Shown one piece after another: positions 8,730 to 19,592 of a DNA stretch of 38,519 nucleotides. This stretch comes from Nitrospinaceae bacterium. Its GTDB lineage: Bacteria; Nitrospinota; Nitrospinia; Nitrospinales; VA-1. The translations under genes were made by a program, and so were the position numbers. The stretch is taken from positions 1 to 38,519 of the forward strand of contig JAJDBE010000071.1 of assembly GCA_029261515.1 (NCBI GenBank), given 5' to 3'. The notes under the pieces are model-generated. The model made no database searches and was not told the DNA's origin. It saw nothing but the letters and a program-made list of their open reading frames with translations. The number at the start of each line of letters is the position of its first letter. The stretch's first letter is position 1.

Positions 8730-9629
8730 TTAAAATGTGCGTTGGACAAAAAACCGGGCGATCTCACGAAGAGGCTCCGCCCGACCATCAAATTGTTCCA
8801 GACAGTTAATGCTTTCTTCCACTAATTGCTCCGCCTTCTTTTTCGATTCTTCCAACCCGTAAAGGGCTGGGAAAGTTGCTTTTTCTTTTCCTTGGTCGCT
8901 GCCGACATCTTTTCCTAACACATCCTCATCGCCGGTAATGTCCAAAATGTCGTCAATGATTTGAAACGCCAGCCCAATATGGGCTCCGTAGCGGGACAAT
9001 GAGTTTAGCTGGGAAGGACTCGCTCCACTCAATATGGCTCCGCTGCGAATGCAGGCACGGATCAAATGACCGGTTTTATAGATGTGGATGTATTCAATGG
9101 ATTCCGCATCTATCGGCTTCCCTTCGGACTCTATGTCCACCACCTGACCGCCAATCATACCACGGGAACCCAAGGCCTCGGCCATATCATGGGTGGCTTT
9201 CAAAACTTGTCTTTCCGGGATATCCTCCATCAAGGCAGTGTGTGTCATCAAAATAAACGCCTGGGTCAACAATGCGTCCCCTGCCAGAATGGCTATCGCT
9301 TCTCCGAATACTTTATGATTGGTCTGTTTCCCCCGACGAAAATCGTCATTGTCTAAAGCGGGGAGATCATCATGTATGAGTGTGTACGTATGGATCAATT
9401 CGGCAGCAACCGCAAAGGGCAGGACAGTTCGCCGATCTCCTCCAACGGCCTCAGCTGCCGCTATTACCAATATGGGACGCAATCTCTTCCCGCCAGCGAG
9501 GACGCTATAGTGCATCGCCGCGTGGATACTTTCGGGATAACTATTTTCTTTGGGCAAAAATTCAAGAAGAGCATCGTTAATGAACTTCTGACCCTCAGAA
9601 AGATATTGCGCTAGACCAAATCCTGTCAA
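8730..9629 (-). CDS. ispA: Short-chain polyprenyl diphosphate synthase (IspA-like)
   Basis: A farnesyl or geranylgeranyl diphosphate synthase that elongates DMAPP with IPP. The first Asp-rich motif, DDLPALDND, lies at 87-95 followed by an RRGK segment. The second, DDILD, lies at 226-230. The 299-aa length fits IspA-type enzymes. Chain length (C15 or C20) cannot be assigned from the sequence with certainty. The only plausible start is TTG at 9629, since the next in-frame Met is about 40 residues in and would remove conserved sequence. The ribosome binding site is weak. It is the first gene of the ispA-dxs-hisB-hisH run. Confidence 0.93.
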   Translation of the reverse strand: MTGFGLAQYLSEGQKFINDALLEFLPKENSYPESIHAAMHYSVLAGGKRLRPILVIAAAEAVGGDRRTVLPFAVAAELIHTYTLIHDDLPALDNDDFRRGKQTNHKVFGEAIAILAGDALLTQAFILMTHTALMEDIPERQVLKATHDMAEALGSRGMIGGQVVDIESEGKPIDAESIEYIHIYKTGHLIRACIRSGAILSGASPSQLNSLSRYGAHIGLAFQIIDDILDITGDEDVLGKDVGSDQGKEKATFPALYGLEESKKKAEQLVEESINCLEQFDGRAEPLREIARFFVQRTF

Positions 9630-9718
9630 TTACCAACGATTTTCTATAAAAATTCTAACTGTTATAAAACCGTTCCACTGTGCAACTTATTCAGTAATGA
9701 CTCCCATACAGTTGGCAA

Positions 9719-9746
9719 ATGTTATCACAATTTCCGCCACAGTCAA
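9719..9746 (-). promoter_or_regulatory. Candidate sigma70 promoter of ispA-dxs-hisB-hisH
   Basis: Read on the minus strand, TTGACT (9741-9746, five of six matches) is followed after 16 bp by TAACAT (9719-9724, four of six). Transcription would begin near 9712, giving a leader of about 80 nt before the TTG start of ispA. Confidence 0.5.
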
Positions 9747-10042
9747 CCTTATTCGTAGTAGCAAAAATCGTGACAAAGTTATTATTTTTTTGGACGTTAA
9801 GTCCTTATCTCCCCTTCAGAAACCTGTCTTTCCCTGTCTTTTTCCGATTTAATCCTGCCATGAAATCGGATGTCCGAAATATTCTTTAATGTTTCGAGTT
9901 TAGGACTCCCAATGAGACCTGAGCCTTCAAATCGAACTGAAAAATCGGCGTTTGCTAATGCTTCTCCGGCTTTCCCCTATGGAATCTCTCCCGGCCAACA
10001 ATTTCGGAACCCAAAACTCGATTTTTTAACAATTTTATTATA

Positions 10043-10065
10043 ATTACAGGCTATTTTGCTGTAAT
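10043..10065. promoter_or_regulatory. Dyad-symmetric, operator-like element upstream of nhaD
   Basis: The arms ATTACAG and CTGTAAT form a perfect 7-bp inverted repeat around a 9-base centre, within a very A+T-rich tract. It lies about 130 bp upstream of nhaD. Its spacing resembles a dimeric repressor site or a weak hairpin. No regulator gene is adjacent. Confidence 0.35.
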
Positions 10066-10196
10066 ATAAATAGATATGTTCCATTTAAGCGTGCGGATAT
10101 TTTATCCCCGTTTCGAAGTAAAACTTTACAAATAATCCAGTTACACCCTACTCTTTATAATCGTGCAATTGCAGGAATAATTTTAAGGATTCCAAA

Positions 10197-11534
10197 ATGG
10201 CTAATTTGACTGTCACCTGGGCGGGTTATACAGCCCTGATCTGCTTCGCCCTGGCTTATATCCTTGTTATATTTGAAGAAAAGATCCACATGCGGAAATC
10301 TAAACCGGTTATTCTGATCGGCTGTTTCATGTGGATGCTGATTGGAATCTACGAAGCCGGGCATGGCGGTGGGCATGCGCACGACTTTATTAAAGAACTC
10401 ATTGCGGAAATCGGAGAATTGTTCTTTTTTCTCCTTTCAGCCATGACCTACATCAATACGCTGGATGAACGGAATGTCTTTAAAGCCCTGCGGGGTTGGC
10501 TGCTGGGAAAAGGGTTGGGGTTTAGAAAGCTTTTCTGGGCTACGGGTCTCATCACATTCTTTTTGTCTCCACTGGCAGATAACTTGACCAGCGCGCTCTT
10601 AATGTCCACGGTGGCGCTTGCAGTCAGCGGCGGCAATAGCAAATTCATCGTTATTGCGTTTGTCAATATCGTGGTTGCCGCGAATGCCGGCGGCGCCTGG
10701 AGCCCCTTTGGAGACATCACCACCCTGATGGTCTGGACCGCGGGAAAAGTACCGACTCTGGAATTTTCTTATCTCATGATTCCATCTGTTATCAATTGGA
10801 TCATTCCGGCTCTCATCATGTTCCCCTTCGTGCCCAATGAAAAACCGCAGGGGGACAATGAAGTCTTCGAAATGAAACCTGGCGCCTTCGTGATCATCGG
10901 ACTCGGTATCGGAACCATCGCCACCGCCGTTTCCTTTCATCAGTTTTTGCATCTTCCACCTTTTATGGGCATGATGCTGGGGCTGGGAGCGTTGATGTTC
11001 TTCGGCTATTATCTGAAACGCTGGGGCGACCAGGCCAATATGAAGCGGCTGGGTATTAAAGAAGACCGGAGAAAAGAACCGCGCAAAGAAACTCGTTTCG
11101 ATATCTTCACCAAAATCGAAGGCGTCGAGTTTGACACCCTGTTGTTCTTTTTCGGAGTGCTCACCGCTGTCGGCGCGCTGCAATACATCGGCTACCTGGC
11201 ACTGGCGAGCCAGAACCTTTATGGAACTCTGGGACCCACGACATCCAACATCATTGTTGGGGTGCTTTCGGCTATCGTAGACAATATTCCGGTCATGTAT
11301 GCCGTCCTCAAAATGGACCCGGCGATGGGTCTCGACCAATGGTTGTTGATCACCCTGACCTGCGGAGTGGGCGGAAGTCTGCTTTCCGTCGGTTCCGCCG
11401 CAGGCGTTGCGGTCATGGGCGTGGACCGCGAAAACTACACTTTCATGTCGCACCTGAAGTGGGCGCCGGCAATCGCCGTGGGCTATATCGCAAGTATTGG
11501 TTCCTGGTATTTCTTGACGATGGGTTTGCGATAA
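10197..11534 (+). CDS. nhaD: NhaD-type Na+/H+ antiporter
   Basis: A 445-aa inner-membrane protein with about a dozen hydrophobic segments, matching the NhaD family of the ion-transporter superfamily. Characteristic stretches are SPLADNLTSALL (about residues 122-133), NAGGAWSPFGDITTLMVW (about 162-179), and a second-half repeat IVDNIPVMYAVL followed by GSLLSVGSAAGVAVMG. The paired DN and SxG motifs in the two halves are where ion-binding residues are expected. A His-rich cytoplasmic or periplasmic loop (GHGGGHAHD) occurs near residue 55. The start has a good AAGGA site. In marine bacteria NhaD exports Na+ (or Li+) in exchange for protons at alkaline pH, and that role is the likely one here. 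Confidence 0.92.
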   Translation: MANLTVTWAGYTALICFALAYILVIFEEKIHMRKSKPVILIGCFMWMLIGIYEAGHGGGHAHDFIKELIAEIGELFFFLLSAMTYINTLDERNVFKALRGWLLGKGLGFRKLFWATGLITFFLSPLADNLTSALLMSTVALAVSGGNSKFIVIAFVNIVVAANAGGAWSPFGDITTLMVWTAGKVPTLEFSYLMIPSVINWIIPALIMFPFVPNEKPQGDNEVFEMKPGAFVIIGLGIGTIATAVSFHQFLHLPPFMGMMLGLGALMFFGYYLKRWGDQANMKRLGIKEDRRKEPRKETRFDIFTKIEGVEFDTLLFFFGVLTAVGALQYIGYLALASQNLYGTLGPTTSNIIVGVLSAIVDNIPVMYAVLKMDPAMGLDQWLLITLTCGVGGSLLSVGSAAGVAVMGVDRENYTFMSHLKWAPAIAVGYIASIGSWYFLTMGLR

Positions 11535-11562
11535 GAGGTTCCTTCGCTTCAAACAAAAGGGT

Positions 11563-12327
11563 TCAACCGTCCACCCGGGCGAGTGTGAAGACGTACACTC
11601 GTCTTGCCTTGGCCCGTTTGAGCACTCTTGCAGCTTCGTTCACGGTCGCTCCCGTCGTCAACACATCATCGATCAAAAGAATGTCTTTTCCAGCAACGCG
11701 GTCGGCGCGATCCACTTCAAACGCCCCTTTGATGTTTTTTGCCCGGTCGGTTTTTGTTTTTCCTGCCTGAGACTCGGTATCCTTCACTCTTCGCAACAAT
11801 CCATTGGCCAACGGCAGATTCAATTGGCGCGCCACTTCCCTGGCGATCAAAAACGATTGATCGAAGGTTCGCTCCTTCATCTTGCGGAAATGCAGCGGTA
11901 CCGGAGAAACATAAAACTCCGGCCCGATCTCATCCCGCATGGGAAAATATGCCTGAAGAAGAGGCGCAATTTCCCGCATGACCCCTGGCTGGTTCTGATA
12001 TTTAAAATGCTGGATCAACTTTTTCAACCCTGCTTCGTACTCTCCCAATGACCGCGCCCGGTCGAATGCAAAGGTTTTGTCCCGGCACAAACCACAGGCA
12101 AAGTTTTCCGTGGGGTAATCGTAGGAAAGTTCCGCCGGCGCGCCACAGGAATTACAATAAGGGGATTGGATGAATTGAATTTCCTGACGGCATAAACCGC
12201 AGAGATAGTCTCCGTCTTCTTCAATGCGACCCTCGCAGTGAAGACAGTTTTGCGGGAACAGCCCACCCATCAGCGTTGCAAAGGTCCATTGCCCGACTTT
12301 TCCGATTTTGCCCAGAATTTCCATCAT
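11563..12327 (-). CDS. ComF family protein (phosphoribosyltransferase fold)
   Basis: A 254-aa protein with two CxxC pairs forming a zinc-finger module near the N-terminus (Cys 28, 31, 43, 46) and another set at 58, 61, 78 and 81. A type I phosphoribosyltransferase domain follows, with the PRPP-binding loop IDDVLTTGAT at 218-227. This matches ComF/GntX proteins, which act in DNA uptake in naturally competent bacteria. In many other species the role is unproven. The gene converges on nhaD (28-bp gap) and diverges from argD. No other competence gene is present in the window. Confidence 0.9.
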   Translation of the reverse strand: MMEILGKIGKVGQWTFATLMGGLFPQNCLHCEGRIEEDGDYLCGLCRQEIQFIQSPYCNSCGAPAELSYDYPTENFACGLCRDKTFAFDRARSLGEYEAGLKKLIQHFKYQNQPGVMREIAPLLQAYFPMRDEIGPEFYVSPVPLHFRKMKERTFDQSFLIAREVARQLNLPLANGLLRRVKDTESQAGKTKTDRAKNIKGAFEVDRADRVAGKDILLIDDVLTTGATVNEAARVLKRAKARRVYVFTLARVDG

Positions 12328-12466
12328 TTCGATCCGCTTCGCAGGATAATCCCCATTAAGGTCGAATTATGGGCGGTTTAGATATGTTCATCAATAAAAA
12401 TTTGTGATATGGTTCTGGGTTTCTGTCATTCCCCCAAATCGTAAAAAATTGCCAGGAAATCAACAC

Positions 12467-13666
12467 ATGAAATCGAATGAGGACGTCATTAAAATAACAG
12501 CCAAGCATGTGGCTTCCACCTACGGACGCTTTCCTATTGCCCTGGTCCGGGGGAAGGGAACAAAGGTCTGGGACCGGTCCGGAAAAAAATACACGGATTT
12601 CGTCAGCGGCATTGCCGTGGACAACCTGGGCCATTGCCACCCTTCGGTGGTCGCGGCGATCCAGCAACAGGCAGAACAACTGCTGCATGTGTCCAACCTT
12701 TACCACATTGAACCGCAATCGCAACTGGCGGCGGAATTGACCCGGCACTCATTCGCAGATAAAGTTTTTTTCTGCAACAGCGGCACTGAGGCCGTCGAAG
12801 CGGCCATCAAACTGGCGCGGAAATATTTTTACGATAAAAGCGACACCAAGCGGAAGGAAATCATCACCATGAAAAATTCGTTTCATGGCCGAACCATGGG
12901 TTCGCTTTCCGCCACGGCGCAAAAGAAAATTCATTGGGGATTTCAACCTCTGTTATCGGGATTCAAATACGTTGCCTTCAACGATATCCAGGCAGTGAAA
13001 AAGGCGCTCTCTCAGAAAACCTGCGCGGTACTGGTGGAACCCATTCAAGGGGAAGGCGGCGTCAATGTTCCGGACAAAAATTATCTAAAGGAACTTAGGA
13101 AGTTATGTACGCAAAACAAATCCCTGTTGATCTTCGACGAAGTGCAAACCGGGTTTGGCCGAACGGGCAAGTTATTTGCCTATAAACGGTTCGGCGTCAA
13201 ACCCGACATCATGACGCTGGCCAAGGCCATGGGCGGCGGCATCGCCATCGGCGCAATGGCCGCAACTGAAAAGGTGATGAAATCATTCGTTCCCGGCAGC
13301 CATGCCGCGACGTTCGGAGGCAATCCGCTGGCCTGCCAGGCGGCTCTGGCCGCACTCAAAGTCTACACGCAAGACGGTTTTTTGCAGAAAGCGGAGCAAA
13401 CAGGAAAATATTTTCTGTCCCGGCTCAATGAATTGGCAGAACAATCCTCAATTGTGAATGAAGTCCGGGGCGTCGGACTCTTGCTGGCGATGGAATTGAA
13501 TCAACCGGGCAGCAGGATTGTTTTGGATTGCATGCAACAGGGATACTTAATCAATTGCATCCAACAAAATGTGCTGCGGTTCATCCCGCCCCTGATCGTC
13601 ACTGAAAAAGAAATCGACGGACTGATCAAAGTCCTGGCTAAAAGCCTGGAGAAACTCGAAATTTGA
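12467..13666 (+). CDS. argD: Acetylornithine aminotransferase
   Basis: A class III PLP-dependent aminotransferase converting N-acetylglutamate semialdehyde to N-acetylornithine; it often also serves lysine synthesis. The start is placed at the ATG at 12467 because an AGGAA site lies 8 bp upstream and the family N-terminus begins there; an upstream in-frame ATG at 12404 adds 21 residues unlike the family. The 399-aa product has SGTEA at 105-109, FDEVQTG at 223-229 and the PLP Lys253 in TLAKAMGGG. It is followed by argF after 16 bp, an arginine pair. Confidence 0.95.
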   Translation: MKSNEDVIKITAKHVASTYGRFPIALVRGKGTKVWDRSGKKYTDFVSGIAVDNLGHCHPSVVAAIQQQAEQLLHVSNLYHIEPQSQLAAELTRHSFADKVFFCNSGTEAVEAAIKLARKYFYDKSDTKRKEIITMKNSFHGRTMGSLSATAQKKIHWGFQPLLSGFKYVAFNDIQAVKKALSQKTCAVLVEPIQGEGGVNVPDKNYLKELRKLCTQNKSLLIFDEVQTGFGRTGKLFAYKRFGVKPDIMTLAKAMGGGIAIGAMAATEKVMKSFVPGSHAATFGGNPLACQAALAALKVYTQDGFLQKAEQTGKYFLSRLNELAEQSSIVNEVRGVGLLLAMELNQPGSRIVLDCMQQGYLINCIQQNVLRFIPPLIVTEKEIDGLIKVLAKSLEKLEI

Positions 13667-13682
13667 CTGCCCGGTAAATGAC

Positions 13683-14594
13683 ATGAAAAAAGACCTGCTA
13701 ACGCTAAGCAACTTTAACCGGGAGGAGATTCTTCTTCTGCTGCAAAAATCCGTTCGCCTTAAGGAAATGCGGAAGAATGGAATTGCCCATCAACCCCTGA
13801 AGGGCAAATCCCTGGGAATGATCTTCAGCAAGCATTCCACCCGCACACGGATTTCGTTTGAGGTCGGCATGTTTGAACTGGGAGGTCAGGCGCTGTTCTT
13901 AACTTCCGATCAACTCCAAATGACGCGCGGCGAATCGGTAGAGGATTCGGCAAAGGTTCTTTCCCGTTATCTAAACGGCCTCGTGGTACGAACCTACGAC
14001 CATGAAGACCTTACCAGTCTGGCCCGGCATGCCAGCATTCCGGTGATCAATGGCCTCACGGACTTGAGTCACCCGGTGCAGATTCTGTCGGATATCTTTA
14101 CGATTCAGGAAAAACTGGGCCGCATTGAAAACGTGAAGGTGGCTTATGTCGGCGACGGCAATAACGTCGCCTATTCCTGGATCCTGGGCGCCTCCATCAT
14201 GGGCATGCACCTAGCCCTCGCCTGCCCCAAGGGTTACCAGCCTGAGCAGCCCGATGGAATGGGTTCCCTTGGAAAAGTTGAAGTCGTGGAAGATCCTTTT
14301 GCCGCGGTAAAAGATGCGGATGTGATTTATACCGACGTTTGGGTGAGTATGGGGCAGGAAAGCGATTCCGACACAAAAATCAAAAAACTGCAACCCTACC
14401 AAATCAACCAAAAGTTGGTCAACGCGGCGAAGAAAGACGTTCTGGTCATGCATTGCCTGCCGGCCCATCGCGGCATGGAGATCACGGCGGAAGTCATGGA
14501 TGGCCCACACTCCATCGTCTTCGATCAGGCGGAAAACCGCCTGCACGTGCAAAAAGCCATCCTTGAAACATTGTTAAGCCCGCCTGAACAATGA
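13683..14594 (+). CDS. argF: Ornithine carbamoyltransferase
   Basis: Condenses ornithine with carbamoyl phosphate to give citrulline. The carbamoyl-phosphate motif STRTR is at 52-56, HPVQ at 130-133, and the ornithine/Cys loop HCLP at 257-260. The DxxxSMG motif appears as DVWVSMGQE. The 303-aa length is normal for the anabolic enzyme. It is cotranscribed with argD. No argG or argH is found in the window. Confidence 0.97.
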   Translation: MKKDLLTLSNFNREEILLLLQKSVRLKEMRKNGIAHQPLKGKSLGMIFSKHSTRTRISFEVGMFELGGQALFLTSDQLQMTRGESVEDSAKVLSRYLNGLVVRTYDHEDLTSLARHASIPVINGLTDLSHPVQILSDIFTIQEKLGRIENVKVAYVGDGNNVAYSWILGASIMGMHLALACPKGYQPEQPDGMGSLGKVEVVEDPFAAVKDADVIYTDVWVSMGQESDSDTKIKKLQPYQINQKLVNAAKKDVLVMHCLPAHRGMEITAEVMDGPHSIVFDQAENRLHVQKAILETLLSPPEQ

Positions 14595-14664
14595 TATGAT
14601 TCGAATCCAGAGTATTTTTTAAGTAGTCCAATCGGGTTCAAATTTCATAATCATTGGGACAATT

Positions 14665-17548
<2,884 letters not shown>

Positions 17549-17557
17549 AAGAGATCG

Positions 17558-17938
17558 TCAGCTCGATGTCCTGGACAGGTCATCATCGCCGATAATTCCA
17601 CGGATGTGGAATTCGTGAATGTCGTAGCCGGAACGCTTGGGCAACGCCGCCTGCACGACCGCTTTCAATATTTCCAGCGATTCGCGGTCCAGCAATTCCA
17701 GCAGGCGTTCAAAAATTTTTTCAGGGAAATAAATGGTGAGGTTCAGTTTGGCGCGTTGATAGATATATCGGTACCCCGACCGCATGGGGTTGACCCGCAT
17801 GGGTCGGTATTCGACGTGTCCTTCGCGCACGAAAGATGCGATTTCCGCCCAATTCCCGCCCTCCATAGCCGACAGACCCTGACGGATATTCGACAACAGA
17901 ATGCCTGGGTCTTGAAGTTCATAAGTATAACTGGCCAT
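17558..17938 (-). CDS. Uncharacterised 126-aa protein
   Basis: I do not recognise this family. The ATG at 17938 has a good ribosome binding site (AGGAACGAA), which argues that it is real. The protein is soluble, with no signal or membrane segment. Its mid-section is rich in Arg and Tyr (YRYIYQRAK) and precedes a beta strand (LNLTIYFPEKIFE). A helix with Leu and Glu (LLELLDRESLEILKAVV) follows, then an acidic C-terminus (GDDD). It converges on tgt with a 9-bp gap and is followed on its own strand by nothing. The methyltransferase gene upstream on the same strand ends 89 bp away, so the two may share a transcript. Confidence 0.7.
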   Translation of the reverse strand: MASYTYELQDPGILLSNIRQGLSAMEGGNWAEIASFVREGHVEYRPMRVNPMRSGYRYIYQRAKLNLTIYFPEKIFERLLELLDRESLEILKAVVQAALPKRSGYDIHEFHIRGIIGDDDLSRTSS

Positions 17939-18027
17939 AGTTCGTTCCTGATGGGCGTTTCACTGTTTACCGATAAGCGATTACAATTTTGTGGAAAACT
18001 ATTAGATGGCCTGAAAGGGCAAACGGT

Positions 18028-18888
18028 TTATTTTTTGCTCTTGTTTTTGGTCACCACCGGCAACCGCCGAACACAAAAGGCCATAAACAAGGGAATCTCC
18101 TTACGGGCGCGGTTTTCCGCTTTGGCCCGCTTTCCCGGCTCACTGGTTTTTCCAGAAACCCATTCTTCCAGCCGCTCGACACCCAGCCCGGCTTGAAACA
18201 AGGCCTCTAAATAACTTTGCAGAGGCCGATGATAGGTCATGGTAAATACTTTGGAACTGGCGATCGGTGGAGTGATAATAGGAATCTCAAGTTCGGAAGC
18301 GTACCGATCCACCCGCCGGTATTCAATTTTCTTCTCTTCGTCCCAACCCCAGTGGGTCTGCCGGGGAATGCGAAAGCAGGGATGGGTGATCACAAACACA
18401 AACCTTGCCTCCGGTTTCAGCCACTGAGCAACATTCTGGAACACCGGTTCCAGCTTTTCCATATTCTGCAGAGCCAGAATACAGGCGGCGGCATCGAACT
18501 GCTGTTTCTCGAAAACCTCTTTCTTGCGTGCATCGGCCACATGAAATTTTATAGAAGGTTTCGACCGCGACTGAGCATACTGAATCAGTTCTTCCGACGC
18601 GTCCAGCCCTTCCACCTGCATCCCCTTACTTGCAAGGTAACGGGAGAACACCCCCTGGCCACAGGCGAGATCGAGGATGCGATCGCCCTTTCTGGAATTC
18701 ATCAGCCTGAAAACCCCCGGCATGATAATGTCGCGATGGTGATCGGTGCCATAAACGCCGACCAGTGCGTCATACCAACGCGCCGCCTGATCCCAAACAG
18801 TAACGGCTCGGGCCGGAGCTTTTTTTGCGGTTTTTTTAAAAGGTTTGCGGCTGGGCCGGGATGATGGAGTGCGGGATGTTTTTTTCAA
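18028..18888 (-). CDS. Class I SAM-dependent methyltransferase
   Basis: A 286-aa cytoplasmic methyltransferase. The Rossmann motif I is RILDLACGQGVFSRYLASKG, and an acidic beta-2 end lies in the VEGLDASEEL stretch. Motifs II/III follow (FDAAACILALQNME). The substrate is not identifiable, although the fold resembles methyltransferases of the UbiE/Coq5-like or tellurite-resistance (TehB-like) type. It begins at a TTG (18888); an in-frame stop shortly upstream excludes a longer protein. The first 30 residues are an unusual Lys/Arg/Ser/Pro-rich extension that could bind RNA or acidic partners. No strong ribosome binding site is seen. Confidence 0.8.
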   Translation of the reverse strand: MKKTSRTPSSRPSRKPFKKTAKKAPARAVTVWDQAARWYDALVGVYGTDHHRDIIMPGVFRLMNSRKGDRILDLACGQGVFSRYLASKGMQVEGLDASEELIQYAQSRSKPSIKFHVADARKKEVFEKQQFDAAACILALQNMEKLEPVFQNVAQWLKPEARFVFVITHPCFRIPRQTHWGWDEEKKIEYRRVDRYASELEIPIITPPIASSKVFTMTYHRPLQSYLEALFQAGLGVERLEEWVSGKTSEPGKRAKAENRARKEIPLFMAFCVRRLPVVTKNKSKK

Positions 18889-19072
18889 GGGATTCGCTTA
18901 CCTGATTGTAATGCGCTCAAGAATTATCTACTGCAAGATTGCGCCGCAGCAAATTCGCCCTACGCGAAGGAGTGGCGGTTGAATAAAAATTCCTTTATAA
19001 TTTACAGGACCGGACGGCGCATTGCCAACCCACCCAATTTGTATTGCCAATCTTACCACACGAGGCTGTCAC

Positions 19073-19549
19073 ATGAAAAATTCCAAACCTTTTTCACCCT
19101 ATCTTGTGGGTATCGCCCTCATCTGCATCGCCATGACGATGTTCGCCGCCTGCGCGAGCTACTCCAAGGATAAAATGCAGGGGGATCTGCAAGACAGTGT
19201 TTACAAATTCAATAAACGCTTCGAAGGCAAAATGATGGACATCAGCTCGGTCTTCGTCAAAATGGACAAGCGCCGTGGTTTTTTGACGGATTCACTAAAA
19301 GTGAAAGACCAGATCGTATTTTATGACAGCTCTCTCCTCGATATTCAATTGTTCAAAGACGATCTTCTTATCAAACAGAATTCGAGCGGCGCGGAAGAGG
19401 AATTCAACAAAGCCATCGTGACCATCCGCTATCAATTGGCCGTGCTTCCCAGCAATAAGATCAAAACCATCCTCGTCGATCAGGAATGGGTGCAGGAAGA
19501 CGAACAATGGTGGGTCGTGCCGGATCTCGACGTGTTTTTCAAACAATAA
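19073..19549 (+). CDS. Putative outer-envelope lipoprotein
   Basis: A 158-aa secreted lipoprotein. A basic N-terminus and hydrophobic stretch end in a lipobox (FAAC, Cys at about residue 25), which would be lipidated and cleaved by Lsp. The start at 19073 is chosen because a GAGG lies about 8 bp upstream; an upstream ATG at 19022 adds 17 residues that spoil the signal peptide. The mature part has alternating strands, with the segment VTIRYQLAVLPSNKIKT and an EWVQEDEQWWVVPD ending. Such endings occur in NTF2/cystatin-like folds. No function can be assigned. It is flanked by genes on the opposite strand. Confidence 0.75.
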   Translation: MKNSKPFSPYLVGIALICIAMTMFAACASYSKDKMQGDLQDSVYKFNKRFEGKMMDISSVFVKMDKRRGFLTDSLKVKDQIVFYDSSLLDIQLFKDDLLIKQNSSGAEEEFNKAIVTIRYQLAVLPSNKIKTILVDQEWVQEDEQWWVVPDLDVFFKQ

Positions 19550-19571
19550 ACATTATTTTCGCTTATCCCCG

Positions 19572-19592
19572 AATTTTCCCTGAAGGAAAATT
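19572..19592. terminator. Possible bidirectional terminator hairpin
   Basis: A perfect 8-bp inverted repeat, AATTTTCC and GGAAAATT, with a 5-nt loop lies in the gap between the convergent lipoprotein and sfsA genes. The stem is A+T-rich, so stability is modest, but the position suits a shared terminator. Confidence 0.4.

Larger units (their letters stand above)
9630..10196. other. 567-bp A+T-rich intergenic region between ispA and nhaD
   Basis: No convincing gene lies here. It is a divergent promoter region. Visible elements are the ispA promoter candidate, and a dyad with arms TCCGATTT (9843-9850) and AAATCGGA (9863-9870) whose right arm could alternatively pair with TCCGA at 9873-9877. A second dyad has arms ATTACAG (10043-10049) and CTGTAAT (10059-10065). 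A TATAAT at 10156-10161 lies about 36 bp before nhaD and has no good -35 partner. An AAGGA about 7 bp before the nhaD ATG serves as its ribosome binding site. Confidence 0.6.

Noticed and set aside
9719..9730. DnaA-box-like TTATCACAA
   Set aside because: A single imperfect box with no cluster or AT-rich unwinding repeats; overlaps the ispA promoter candidate.
10599..11552. 317-aa minus-strand open frame
   Set aside because: Lies entirely opposite nhaD with low-complexity His/Asp/Gln content; a shadow of the real coding frame.
12404..12466. Longer N-terminus for argD
   Set aside because: The extra 21 residues do not fit the family, and the ribosome binding site sits before the ATG at 12467.
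14595..14664. tRNA-like GATTCGAATCC and GGTTCAAAT sequences
   Set aside because: Resemble T-arms, but no acceptor or anticodon stems can be built in the 70-bp gap.
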